Source: Nonomuraea wenchangensis
GTDB taxonomy: Bacteria; Actinomycetota; Actinomycetes; Streptosporangiales; Streptosporangiaceae
Assembly (NCBI RefSeq): GCF_900111685.1
Contig: NZ_FOHX01000007.1
Span: forward strand, 359,986 to 423,985
Reading direction: 5' to 3'
DNA length: 64,000 nt
Shown: piece after piece, positions 57,537 to 64,000 of the stretch
Layout of the letters: each line of letters starts with the position of its first letter
Numbering within the stretch: position 1 is the stretch's first letter
The notes under the pieces: model-generated
What the model was told of the DNA's origin: nothing
The model's input: only the letters and a program-made list of their open reading frames with translations
Database searches by the model: none
Position numbers and translations under genes: made by a program

Positions 57537-58730
57537 TTACCGAACAGGCAGGTCATCGGTGACGGAACGGCGACGGGTGTCGACGGCGGGAGCCAGGAAG
57601 ACGGCGGAGACGACGAAGCCGAGCACCACGAGCATGGCCGCGCGCAGCCCCCAGTGCTCGCCGAGGAACCCGAGGCCGGGCGGCCCGACGAGGAAGGCGA
57701 CATAGCCGATGACGGCCACCAGGCTGACGCGGGCGGTCTCGTCGGGCCCGCTCTCCCCGGCGGCCGACAGCGCGACGGGGAAGCCCAGCGCCGCGCCGAG
57801 CCCCCAGAGCAGCACGGCCGCCCCGGCCAGCAGGGCGCTGTCGGAGAAGATCACCAGGAGCAGCCCGAGCGCCCCCGAGACGGCGCTGGCGCGGATGACC
57901 GCCGTGCGGCCGAACCGGTCGAGGAAGTACGTGCCGGCGAAGCGGCCCGCGGTCATGGCGGCGGCGAACCCGGCGTAGACGAGGGACCCGGCCGCGGTGT
58001 CGAGTCCGTGCCCGTCCACCATGAGCAGCGGCAGCCAGTCGTTGGCGGCGCCCTCGGCGAGCGCCATGGCCAGCACGATGGCGCCGATCAGCAGCAGCCT
58101 GCCGTCCTTCCACACCGCCGGCCGCGGACCGGACGCTTCGGACTCCCCGGGCGTCCCGAGGCCGGTGCCCGCGGGGACGGAGCGGGCGGCGTACAGGAAG
58201 ATCGCGACCGAGACCAGGGTGACGGCGGCCAGGTGCCAGTGGACATCGAGGCGGGCGGCGGTGGCCCCGATGCCCGCGCAGGCGCCGACGACGGTGCCGA
58301 GGCTGAAGCAGCCGTGCAGGGTGGGCAGCGTGGTGACGCCGGTGACGCGCTCGACGTCGGCGGCGTCGACGTTCGCGGCGACGTCACCGGCCCCGATGCC
58401 CGCGCCGAACACGGCCAGGCCGGCCGTGACCAGCGGCACGGACGCCAGCAGGACGCCGGCGCTGATGACGGCCAGGCTCGCGATGATCATCAGGGCGCCG
58501 GTGATGATGACGGGCCTGGTGCCGTACCGGGAGGTGAGGCGCCCGGAGAGGAGGATGCCGATCATGGAGCCCAGCGACAGGCCGAACAGGATCCAGCCCA
58601 TCTGCGAGGTGGAGGCCCCCAGTCGGTCGCGGATGTCGGGGGTGCGGGTCACCCACGAGGAGGTCGCGACGCCCGGCAGGAAGAACAGCAGGAACAGCGC
58701 GTGCCTGCGCCGGCGCATGGCAAGGTCCAT
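57537..58730 (-). CDS. MFS transporter
   Basis: 397 residues from ATG 58730 (GGAGAG nine bases upstream; ATG 58763 is longer without such a site). Twelve helices; the first loop TPDIRDRLGASTSQMGWILF and the loop 2-3 GRLTSRYGTRPVIITGAL match fucose-permease/MocC-type MFS proteins. The second half has FLDRFGRTAVIRASA. The substrate is unknown. The neighbour is a secreted arabinanase, but the genes are 95 bp apart and the arabinanase has its own promoter. Confidence 0.88.
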   Translation of the reverse strand: MDLAMRRRRHALFLLFFLPGVATSSWVTRTPDIRDRLGASTSQMGWILFGLSLGSMIGILLSGRLTSRYGTRPVIITGALMIIASLAVISAGVLLASVPLVTAGLAVFGAGIGAGDVAANVDAADVERVTGVTTLPTLHGCFSLGTVVGACAGIGATAARLDVHWHLAAVTLVSVAIFLYAARSVPAGTGLGTPGESEASGPRPAVWKDGRLLLIGAIVLAMALAEGAANDWLPLLMVDGHGLDTAAGSLVYAGFAAAMTAGRFAGTYFLDRFGRTAVIRASAVSGALGLLLVIFSDSALLAGAAVLLWGLGAALGFPVALSAAGESGPDETARVSLVAVIGYVAFLVGPPGLGFLGEHWGLRAAMLVVLGFVVSAVFLAPAVDTRRRSVTDDLPVR

Positions 58731-58825
58731 CAAGGAGGGCTCTCCGGGGGGCAGGCGGGGCATCGACGTACGAATGAATATTAACGGGGACAAATTGACC
58801 GCGTCCCGCCTGCCCTGCCTCCGGT

Positions 58826-59818
58826 TCAGTACACGTACGGCCAGCCGGCCGCGTCGTAGCCGATCTTGTTGATGCCGAGCAGCGCCGTCCCGTTGTCGGC
58901 GTAGTAGTGGTAGACGAGGATGTCGCCGTCGACGTCGCCGAAGACCGCCTGGTGGCCGGGCCCGTGCACCGAGTCGTGGCCGGCCAGCACCTGGGTGCCG
59001 CCGCCCGAGGTCATCGCCACGCCGTTGCGGTCGAGGTAGGGCCCGGTGACACTGGCCGAGCGGCCCACCATGATCCGGTACGTGCTGGCCGCGCCGCGGC
59101 AGCAGGCGTCGAAGGACACCCACAGGTAGTAGTAGCCGCCGTGCTTGTAGATGTACGGCGCCTCGACCGCGGTGCTGCCCGGCCGCTGGGCGATGCCACG
59201 GACGGTGCCGTCGAGCCGCTTGCCGGTGGCCGGGTCGAGCTGGATCAGCTTGATCCCGGTCCAGAACGAGCCGAAGCTCAGCCACCAGCGGCCCTGGTCG
59301 TCCACGAACAGGTTGGGGTCGATCGCGTTGTAGGTGCTGGAGGAGCTGGTGGAGATGATCAGTCCGTTGTTCGTCCACGAGCCGGACGCGCCGGTGGTGC
59401 TGGTGGCCAGGAAGATCGCCGAGTTGTTCGAGCCGAAGGTGGACGCCGAGTAGTACAGGTAGTACTTCCCGTTGTGGTAGGAGATGTCCGGCGCCCACAG
59501 GTTCCGGCCGCCGCCGGTGTAGGAGGTCGTCCAGGGCGCTCCGCCCGGGAACACGACCCCGGCGTTGCGCCAGGCGGTGCGGTCGGCGGAGGTCTTCAGC
59601 GCGAGGTTGTCGCCGGTGTGGGCGAGCAGGTAGCCGCCGCCGGGCCGGCGGACCACCGAGGGGTCGTGCACCCCGATGTCGCCGGTCACCACCCCGGGGC
59701 CGGGGTAGGCGGCGGCCGTGTACCCGTCGGCGTACCCCGCCGGGGCGAGCCCGAGCGTGAGCGCCACCAGTGATGTTAGCGCTAACATTCTGCGTCGGAT
59801 TGACTGCAGGGTTTTCAT
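58826..59818 (-). CDS. Secreted GH43 endo-arabinanase
   Basis: 330 residues from ATG 59818. Signal peptide (MKTLQSIRRR then a hydrophobic stretch ending AGYADG), so the enzyme is exported. A five-bladed propeller of family GH43: general base Asp52 (GVHDPSVVR), Asp167 (YNAIDPNLFVDD) and general acid Glu219 (TAVEAPYIYKHGGYYYLW), the standard GH43 triad, with NLWAPDISYHNGKYYLYYS and the C-terminal HQAVFGDVDGDILVYHYY. It cuts alpha-1,5-linked arabinan from plant pectin. A LacI-type operator lies inside codons 11-16 (59773-59788). Confidence 0.9.
   Translation of the reverse strand: MKTLQSIRRRMLALTSLVALTLGLAPAGYADGYTAAAYPGPGVVTGDIGVHDPSVVRRPGGGYLLAHTGDNLALKTSADRTAWRNAGVVFPGGAPWTTSYTGGGRNLWAPDISYHNGKYYLYYSASTFGSNNSAIFLATSTTGASGSWTNNGLIISTSSSSTYNAIDPNLFVDDQGRWWLSFGSFWTGIKLIQLDPATGKRLDGTVRGIAQRPGSTAVEAPYIYKHGGYYYLWVSFDACCRGAASTYRIMVGRSASVTGPYLDRNGVAMTSGGGTQVLAGHDSVHGPGHQAVFGDVDGDILVYHYYADNGTALLGINKIGYDAAGWPYVY
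59773..59788. promoter_or_regulatory. LacI-type operator inside the arabinanase signal-peptide codons
   Basis: Perfect 16-bp palindrome ATGTTAGCGCTAACAT, occupying codons 11-16 of the arabinanase gene (M-L-A-L-T-S). It forces a TTA leucine codon, otherwise very rare in this genome, at codon 12. The centre TAGCGCTA is the LacI-family operator hallmark. It lies about 65 bp after the predicted transcription start, a roadblock-type position. Confidence 0.75.
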
Positions 59819-59857
59819 GACTCCACCCATCTGTGTGAGGTCCGGGGGCAGGAGCAG

Positions 59858-59887
59858 ACGCTAGGAGCCGTCGCCGGGCACGGTCAA
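59858..59887 (-). promoter_or_regulatory. Promoter of the arabinanase gene
   Basis: Minus strand: TTGACC (59887-59882), an 18-bp spacer and TAGCGT (59863-59858). About 40 bases of leader precede the ATG at 59818. Confidence 0.65.
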
Positions 59888-59986
59888 TCCCGGCCGGGCC
59901 GGCCGCCCCGCCGGATCGGCGCCCCGCCCGAGGTCGCGCGGGGTGCGGCCCGCCCCGCGCGGGCCGAAAGTTTCATGACGGGGCCG

Positions 59987-60667
59987 TCAGTCCCCGTCCG
60001 GCGGCGGCTGCAGCATCGGGACGAGGAAGCGTCTGGCCACGGAGGCGAGCTGCGCGTCGTCGTCGAGGTCGACGATCTCGCTGGGGATCGCCAGGAACGA
60101 GGCCGACACCCGGACCATGAGCTCGGCCACGAGCTCGATGTCAAGGTCGGCGGGCACGTGCCCCGCCCGCTGCTCGCGGCGGAGCTGGCCGGCGACGAAC
60201 TGCCGGACGACGGCGAGCGTCCGCCCCCCGTCGCTGACCATGGAGGGGACCAGCAGGTCGGGCTCCACGTCGATCAGCCCGCCGATCAGCGGATTACCGC
60301 GGATCGCGCGCATGGAGCTCACGAAGCCCAGGACCACCCGCTCGGCGGGGGTGTCCGCGCGTTCGATGTCGATGAGGAACTGGTCGAAGTAGCGGCGGAA
60401 CTCGCGTCGCACGACGTCCTCCACCAGCGCGTCCTTGGTGGTGAAACGGCGGTAGACGGTGATCCGCGAGACCTTCGCCCGCCGGGCGACGTCCTCCATC
60501 GTGGAGCGGCGGATACCCATGCGGCTGAACTGCTCGTAGGCCGCGTCGAGGATGCGGCCGCGCAGCTCGTCGGTGTCGCCGACCTGCTCGACCGCATCAA
60601 GATAGGCGCGCTCCAGCAACGACTCCGACTCGGACGGCGTCGAGAGGCCGGACAGCACAGATTCCAC
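59987..60667 (-). CDS. TetR-family regulator, divergent from the rubber-oxygenase genes
   Basis: 226 residues from GTG 60667, which has AGGAGG five bases upstream; a longer frame to 60736 lacks a ribosome site. HTH: RGRILDAAYEQFSRMGIRRS, TMEDVARRAKVSRITVYRRF, TTKDALVEDVV. The C-terminal helical domain is variable. TetR proteins (LcpR) are known to control lcp genes in Gordonia, so this protein is the natural candidate repressor of the two lcp genes; that link is inference from position. Confidence 0.9.
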   Translation of the reverse strand: MESVLSGLSTPSESESLLERAYLDAVEQVGDTDELRGRILDAAYEQFSRMGIRRSTMEDVARRAKVSRITVYRRFTTKDALVEDVVRREFRRYFDQFLIDIERADTPAERVVLGFVSSMRAIRGNPLIGGLIDVEPDLLVPSMVSDGGRTLAVVRQFVAGQLRREQRAGHVPADLDIELVAELMVRVSASFLAIPSEIVDLDDDAQLASVARRFLVPMLQPPPDGD

Positions 60668-60743
60668 GATCACCTCCTGTCCTGATTCTGCCTCAAGCGC
60701 CAACAGCCGCGGTCGCGGTCTTGTGATGTCGCTCACGGTGTGC

Positions 60744-60785
60744 TCTGATGATACGCAGAATCGTACGTTGTTTCACCGTATCAGA
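60744..60785. promoter_or_regulatory. Short inverted repeats between tetR and lcp
   Basis: TCTGAT (60744-60749) with ATCAGA (60780-60785), and GATACG (60750-60755) with CGTATC (60777-60782), form nested arms in the divergent promoter region. They are imperfect and short, but lie where a TetR operator for the lcp genes is expected. Confidence 0.4.
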
Positions 60786-60826
60786 AGGCACTCCCCCCGG
60801 CCTCGGGAGAAGGAGGAACAGCGGCA

Positions 60827-62041
60827 ATGGACGGATTCAGCCGGCGCAACATTCTGAAAGCGGGTGGCGCGCTCGGCGCGGTGGGCGCGCTCAGCATCGC
60901 GAGCCCGGCACACGCGTGGACCTGGTCGCCCACCGGATCGGTGGCCGGCACCGGAGCGGGCCTCGACCCGCGCTGGGTCTGGGACGAGGAGGCCGACCCG
61001 CTCGTCGCCTCACTGCTCGACCGCGGCGACGTCACCCAGGTCAACACCCTGCTGCGCACCTGGACCAAGAACGGCCAGCCGCTCCCGGCCGGCCTCCCCG
61101 CGGACCTGCGCGACTTCATGGAGCGCGCCCGGCAACTGCCCTCATGGGCCGACCAGGGCAAACTCGACCTCGCCGTCGAGTTCAACAAGAAACGCGGGCT
61201 CTACCTGGGCGTCCTGTACGGCCTGGCCAGCGGCATGATGAGCACGGTCATCCCCAAGGAGGCGCGCGCGGTCTACTACTCGCAGGGCGGCGCCGACATG
61301 AAGGACCGCATCTCGAAGACCGCCAAGCTCGGCTACGACATCGGCTCGAACAACGCCTACTGCCCCGACGGCGAGATGATCGTGACGGCGGTCAAGACCC
61401 GGCTGGTGCACGCGGCGGTGCGGCACCTGCTGCCGCAGTCGCCCTACTGGTCGCAGGTCGCCGACGAGGAGATCCCCATCAGCCAGCGCGACATGATGGT
61501 CACCTGGCACAGCCTGCCCACGACCGTCATGCAGAAGCTGGTCGCCTGGAAGGTGCCCATCCCCTCCAACGAGTCCGCGGCCTTCCTGCACTCCTGGCAG
61601 GTGGGCGCGCACATGCTCGGCATCAAGGACGAGTACATCCCCGCCTCCTGGGCCGAGGCCAACAGCCAGGCCGCGCAGGTGCTCACCCCGATCCTGGCGC
61701 CGACGCCCGAGGGCATCAAGCTGGCCGACATCCTGCTCAACCTCGGCTCGTCGGTCGACGCCGGCATCCTCAGCAAGCCCATTCTCGGCGCGTTCACCCG
61801 CTTCATGCTGGGCGACCAGATCGCGAACTGGCTGAAGATCGGCAGGGAGCCGATCTGGGACCCGTTGCTCAAGGTCGCCTGGGGGCCCTTCATCGCCGTC
61901 CGCGAGGGCCTGCTGCCGTTCCCGCTGGCGCCCGAGGCGTACTGGCTCTTCGACGAGTTCCTTCGCAAGGCGGCCCTGCTCTTCCTGTCCGAGGCGCGGC
62001 CGATCAGCATCGAGATCCCGGACAGCAACCGCCCCTCCTGA
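60827..62041 (+). CDS. lcp: Latex-clearing protein (Lcp rubber oxygenase), first copy
   Basis: 404 residues, GAAGGAGGAA nine bases before the ATG. Tat signal (SRRNILKAGGALGAVGALS, cleaved after PAHA) means it is exported folded with its heme. The core matches Lcp of Streptomyces K30, from memory, with a constant offset of three. Glu145, Arg161, Lys164 and Thr165 correspond to Glu148, Arg164, Lys167 and Thr168. His195 corresponds to the axial heme ligand His198. VIPKEARAVYYSQGGADMKD and LVHAAVRHLLPQSP are diagnostic. Lcp cleaves cis-1,4-polyisoprene oxidatively into oligo-isoprenoid aldehydes and ketones outside the cell. Confidence 0.92.
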   Translation: MDGFSRRNILKAGGALGAVGALSIASPAHAWTWSPTGSVAGTGAGLDPRWVWDEEADPLVASLLDRGDVTQVNTLLRTWTKNGQPLPAGLPADLRDFMERARQLPSWADQGKLDLAVEFNKKRGLYLGVLYGLASGMMSTVIPKEARAVYYSQGGADMKDRISKTAKLGYDIGSNNAYCPDGEMIVTAVKTRLVHAAVRHLLPQSPYWSQVADEEIPISQRDMMVTWHSLPTTVMQKLVAWKVPIPSNESAAFLHSWQVGAHMLGIKDEYIPASWAEANSQAAQVLTPILAPTPEGIKLADILLNLGSSVDAGILSKPILGAFTRFMLGDQIANWLKIGREPIWDPLLKVAWGPFIAVREGLLPFPLAPEAYWLFDEFLRKAALLFLSEARPISIEIPDSNRPS

Positions 62042-62072
62042 CGCGAGGACACCGAGAAAGGAGCTCCCGCCC

Positions 62073-63281
62073 ATGGCGGATCTGAGCAGGCGCAAGATGC
62101 TGATCACGGGTGGCGCCCTCGGGGCGATGGGCGCCCTGAGCATCGCGAGCCCGGCACAGGCGTGGACCTGGTCGCCCACGGGCTCGGTCGCGGGCGCCGG
62201 AGCGGGCCTCGACCCGCGCTGGGTCTGGGACGAGGAGGCCGACCCGCTCGCCGCCTCGCTGCTCGACCGCGGCGCCGTCCCCGAGGTCAACCGGCTCCTC
62301 TGGGACTGGAACCGCAACGACCAGCCCCTGCCCGCCGGCCTGCCGGGCGACCTCGTCGCCTTCATCGACAAGGCCAGGCAGCTGCCGCCGTGGGCGGACC
62401 GCGCCAAGCTGGAGACCGCGGCCACCTTCAACAAGTCGCGCGGCCTCTACCTCAACCTGCTCAACGGCGTCGGCGGCGGCATGCTGAGCACCGCGATCCC
62501 CAAGGAGGCCCGCGCCGTCTACTACTCCAAGGGCGGGGCCGACATGGAGGACCGCGTCGCCAAGACGAGCCTCCTCGGCTTCGCCGTCGGAGCGCTCGAC
62601 GCCTACCGGCCCGAGGGCACGTGCATCGTCCAGTCCGTCAAGACGCGGCTGGTGCACGCGGCGGTGCGGCACCTGCTCCAGCAGTCGCCCCACTGGGGCG
62701 GCGACATCCCCATCAGCCAGGAGGACATGCTGGTCACCTGGCACACCCTGCCGACCTACGCCATGCGCAAGATGCTCGAATGGCAGGTGCCGATCAAGCC
62801 CGCCGAGTCGGCGGCCTACCTGCACGTGTGGCAGGTGACCGCGCACATGCTCGGCATCAGGGACGAGTACATCCCGATGACCTGGGACGCCGCCAACGCC
62901 CAGTCCGACCAGATCCTGCCCCGCAACATGGGCCCGACGCCCGAGGGCGTGGAGCTGACCGACATCCTGCTGGGCCAGCTCGCCGAGCAGACCAGCCCCG
63001 GCAGCGTCAGCCGGCCCCTGTGCAACGCGCTCGCCCGCTACCTCGTCGGCGACCAGGTGGCCGACTGGGACGGCATCCGGCGCGAGCCGGTGTGGGACCC
63101 GCTGATCAGCTCCGCCTGGCCGAAGCTGGTCAAGTTCCGCGAAGGGCTCATCCCGCTGCCGCTGGTGCCCTCGATCGCCTGGGTCATCGACGAGGCCGTC
63201 CGGCAGTACATCCTGTTCTTCCTCACCAAGGGCAAGGAGACCAAGATCGAGATCCCGACGACCAACCGCCCCGGCACATGA
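62073..63281 (+). CDS. lcp: Latex-clearing protein (Lcp rubber oxygenase), second copy
   Basis: 402 residues, AAAGGAG nine bases before the ATG and 31 bp after the first copy. Tat signal LSRRKMLITGGALGAMGALS. The key residues Glu145, Arg161, Lys164, Thr165 and His195 are all conserved. Residues 24-67 are almost identical to the first copy, also at DNA level, while the region 70-180 is clearly diverged (for example NLLNGVGGGMLSTAIP versus GVLYGLASGMMSTVIP). This copy may have a different substrate or chain-length preference. It overlaps the following hydroxylase gene (ATGA). Confidence 0.9.
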   Translation: MADLSRRKMLITGGALGAMGALSIASPAQAWTWSPTGSVAGAGAGLDPRWVWDEEADPLAASLLDRGAVPEVNRLLWDWNRNDQPLPAGLPGDLVAFIDKARQLPPWADRAKLETAATFNKSRGLYLNLLNGVGGGMLSTAIPKEARAVYYSKGGADMEDRVAKTSLLGFAVGALDAYRPEGTCIVQSVKTRLVHAAVRHLLQQSPHWGGDIPISQEDMLVTWHTLPTYAMRKMLEWQVPIKPAESAAYLHVWQVTAHMLGIRDEYIPMTWDAANAQSDQILPRNMGPTPEGVELTDILLGQLAEQTSPGSVSRPLCNALARYLVGDQVADWDGIRREPVWDPLISSAWPKLVKFREGLIPLPLVPSIAWVIDEAVRQYILFFLTKGKETKIEIPTTNRPGT

Positions 63282-64000
63282 CCGGACCGACCGACGAGAC
63301 CATCGGACGCCGCCGGTTCCTCGGCTACGTCGTGGCGGCCCCGACCCTGGTGGCCGCCGCCGAGCTCGTCCCCTCGGCACCCGCCGCCACACCCGCCGCC
63401 GCCGTCTCCCCGGAGGCCGCGGCGGCAGCCGGGCTGCCCTCGCCCGACCTCACCGAGCTCCTCGACCTCAACGACGTCATGACCGCGGCCGCCCTGCCGA
63501 CCTCGAACCTGATCTCGGTCGAGGTCGGCACGGACGGCATGGTCTCCTTCGCGCTGCCGCGCGCCGAGGTCGGGCAGGGCATCACCACCTCCACGGCCAT
63601 GCTGATCGCCGAGGAGCTGGCCGTGCCCCTGGAGCGGGTCCGCGTCACGCTCGCCGACGCCCGGCCCGAGCTGCTGTTCAACCAGCTCACCGGCGGCTCG
63701 AACACGACCGTCTCGACGTACACGCCGATCCGGGTCGCCGCCTCCGTCGCCCGGCTGCGGCTGACGCAGGCGGCGGCGGCCGAGCTCGGCGTGCCCGCCG
63801 CCGAGCTGCGACTGGAGGGCGGCGCGGTCGTCGCCCCGTCCGGCCGCCGGCTCGACATCGGCGCGCTCGCCGTCAAGGCCGCGAGCGCCAGCACCCGGCA
63901 GGTGAGCGTGGAGCTCGCGCCGCGCGCCGGCTTCAGCGTCATCGGCCGGCCCCACAACCGGATCGACGCGCTCGCCGCGGTGACCGGGCGCAAGAAGTTC
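63278..64000 (+). CDS. Molybdenum hydroxylase large subunit (OxiB-like), 5' part only
   Basis: 241 codons are in the window, starting at ATG 63278, which overlaps the lcp stop; the rest lies beyond the right edge. Tat signal GRRRFLGYVVAAPTLVAAAE. Then LISVEVGTDGMVSFALPRAE, VGQGITTSTAMLIAEELAVP and FNQLTGGSNTTVSTYTPIR, the N-terminal pattern of aldehyde/isoquinoline oxidoreductase large subunits (xanthine-dehydrogenase family) that bind molybdopterin. In Streptomyces K30 the lcp gene is followed by oxiB and oxiA, encoding such an enzyme that oxidises the aldehyde products of rubber cleavage. This gene has the same position and family. Confidence 0.87.
   Translation, partial: MTGPTDETIGRRRFLGYVVAAPTLVAAAELVPSAPAATPAAAVSPEAAAAAGLPSPDLTELLDLNDVMTAAALPTSNLISVEVGTDGMVSFALPRAEVGQGITTSTAMLIAEELAVPLERVRVTLADARPELLFNQLTGGSNTTVSTYTPIRVAASVARLRLTQAAAAELGVPAAELRLEGGAVVAPSGRRLDIGALAVKAASASTRQVSVELAPRAGFSVIGRPHNRIDALAAVTGRKKF

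Noticed and set aside
1-64000. CRISPR arrays, transposases, integrases, tRNA or rRNA genes
   Set aside because: I looked for repeat-spacer patterns, transposase or integrase motifs and tRNA-like cloverleaf ends and found none; only short local repeats occur.

Overview
The window is about 64 kb of very high-GC DNA with GTG/TTG starts, many 4-bp ATGA/GTGA overlaps and several apparently leaderless genes. It encodes RbpA, a CvnD-type small GTPase, adjacent Lnt and polyprenol-phosphate-mannose synthase genes, and a MoxR/DUF58/VWA operon. Together these point to a filamentous actinomycete chromosome; a Streptosporangiaceae (Nonomuraea-like) source is my inference from overall gene style, not shown by any marker gene. 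I see no tRNA or rRNA gene, CRISPR array, insertion sequence, integrase or prophage. The sequence looks like chromosomal core interspersed with sugar- and polymer-catabolism modules, each carrying its own local operator.

Left part (1-12.5 kb): the 3' end of an M24 peptidase gene, a PP2C-like protein, a decayed LuxR-type regulator, an orphan CvnD-like GTPase and an AsnC regulator. Next is a two-gene sugar-acid unit (L-talarate/galactarate dehydratase plus a GntR/FadR regulator) under a large perfect inverted repeat. It is followed by a minus-strand ROK-regulated operon: ROK repressor, lipoprotein binding protein, two ABC permeases, GH4 6-phospho-beta-glucosidase and a BadF-type sugar kinase.

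Middle part (12.6-40 kb): a HelD-like helicase, Lnt/Ppm1, FxsA, rbpA with a textbook sigma-R promoter, and an unnamed membrane protein under two palindromic operators. A minus-strand run follows (MoxR, DUF58, VWA, two methyltransferases, GDPD, UMF1 transporter). After it come a truncated kinase-like membrane protein, a DUF2268 protease under a MerR-type promoter, a clpP pair without clpX, and a seven-gene tightly overlapping catabolic operon (29.5-35.7 kb) whose substrate I cannot name. Transporters and small regulators follow.

Right part (40-64 kb): an MMPL exporter with a divergent MarR, DUF1206, an epimerase/hydrolase fusion with TetR and a divergent beta-lactamase-fold gene, and a FAD oxidoreductase. 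There is also a large membrane protein whose 5' end appears frameshifted, an aldo/keto reductase under a second MerR-type promoter, CorA, a STAS protein and an MFS transporter. A secreted GH43 arabinanase has a LacI-type operator inside its signal-peptide codons. At the right edge is the most distinctive locus: a TetR gene divergent from two tandem latex-clearing-protein (Lcp, rubber oxygenase) genes, followed by a Tat-exported molybdenum hydroxylase large subunit that runs off the window. This is a candidate polyisoprene-degradation cluster.
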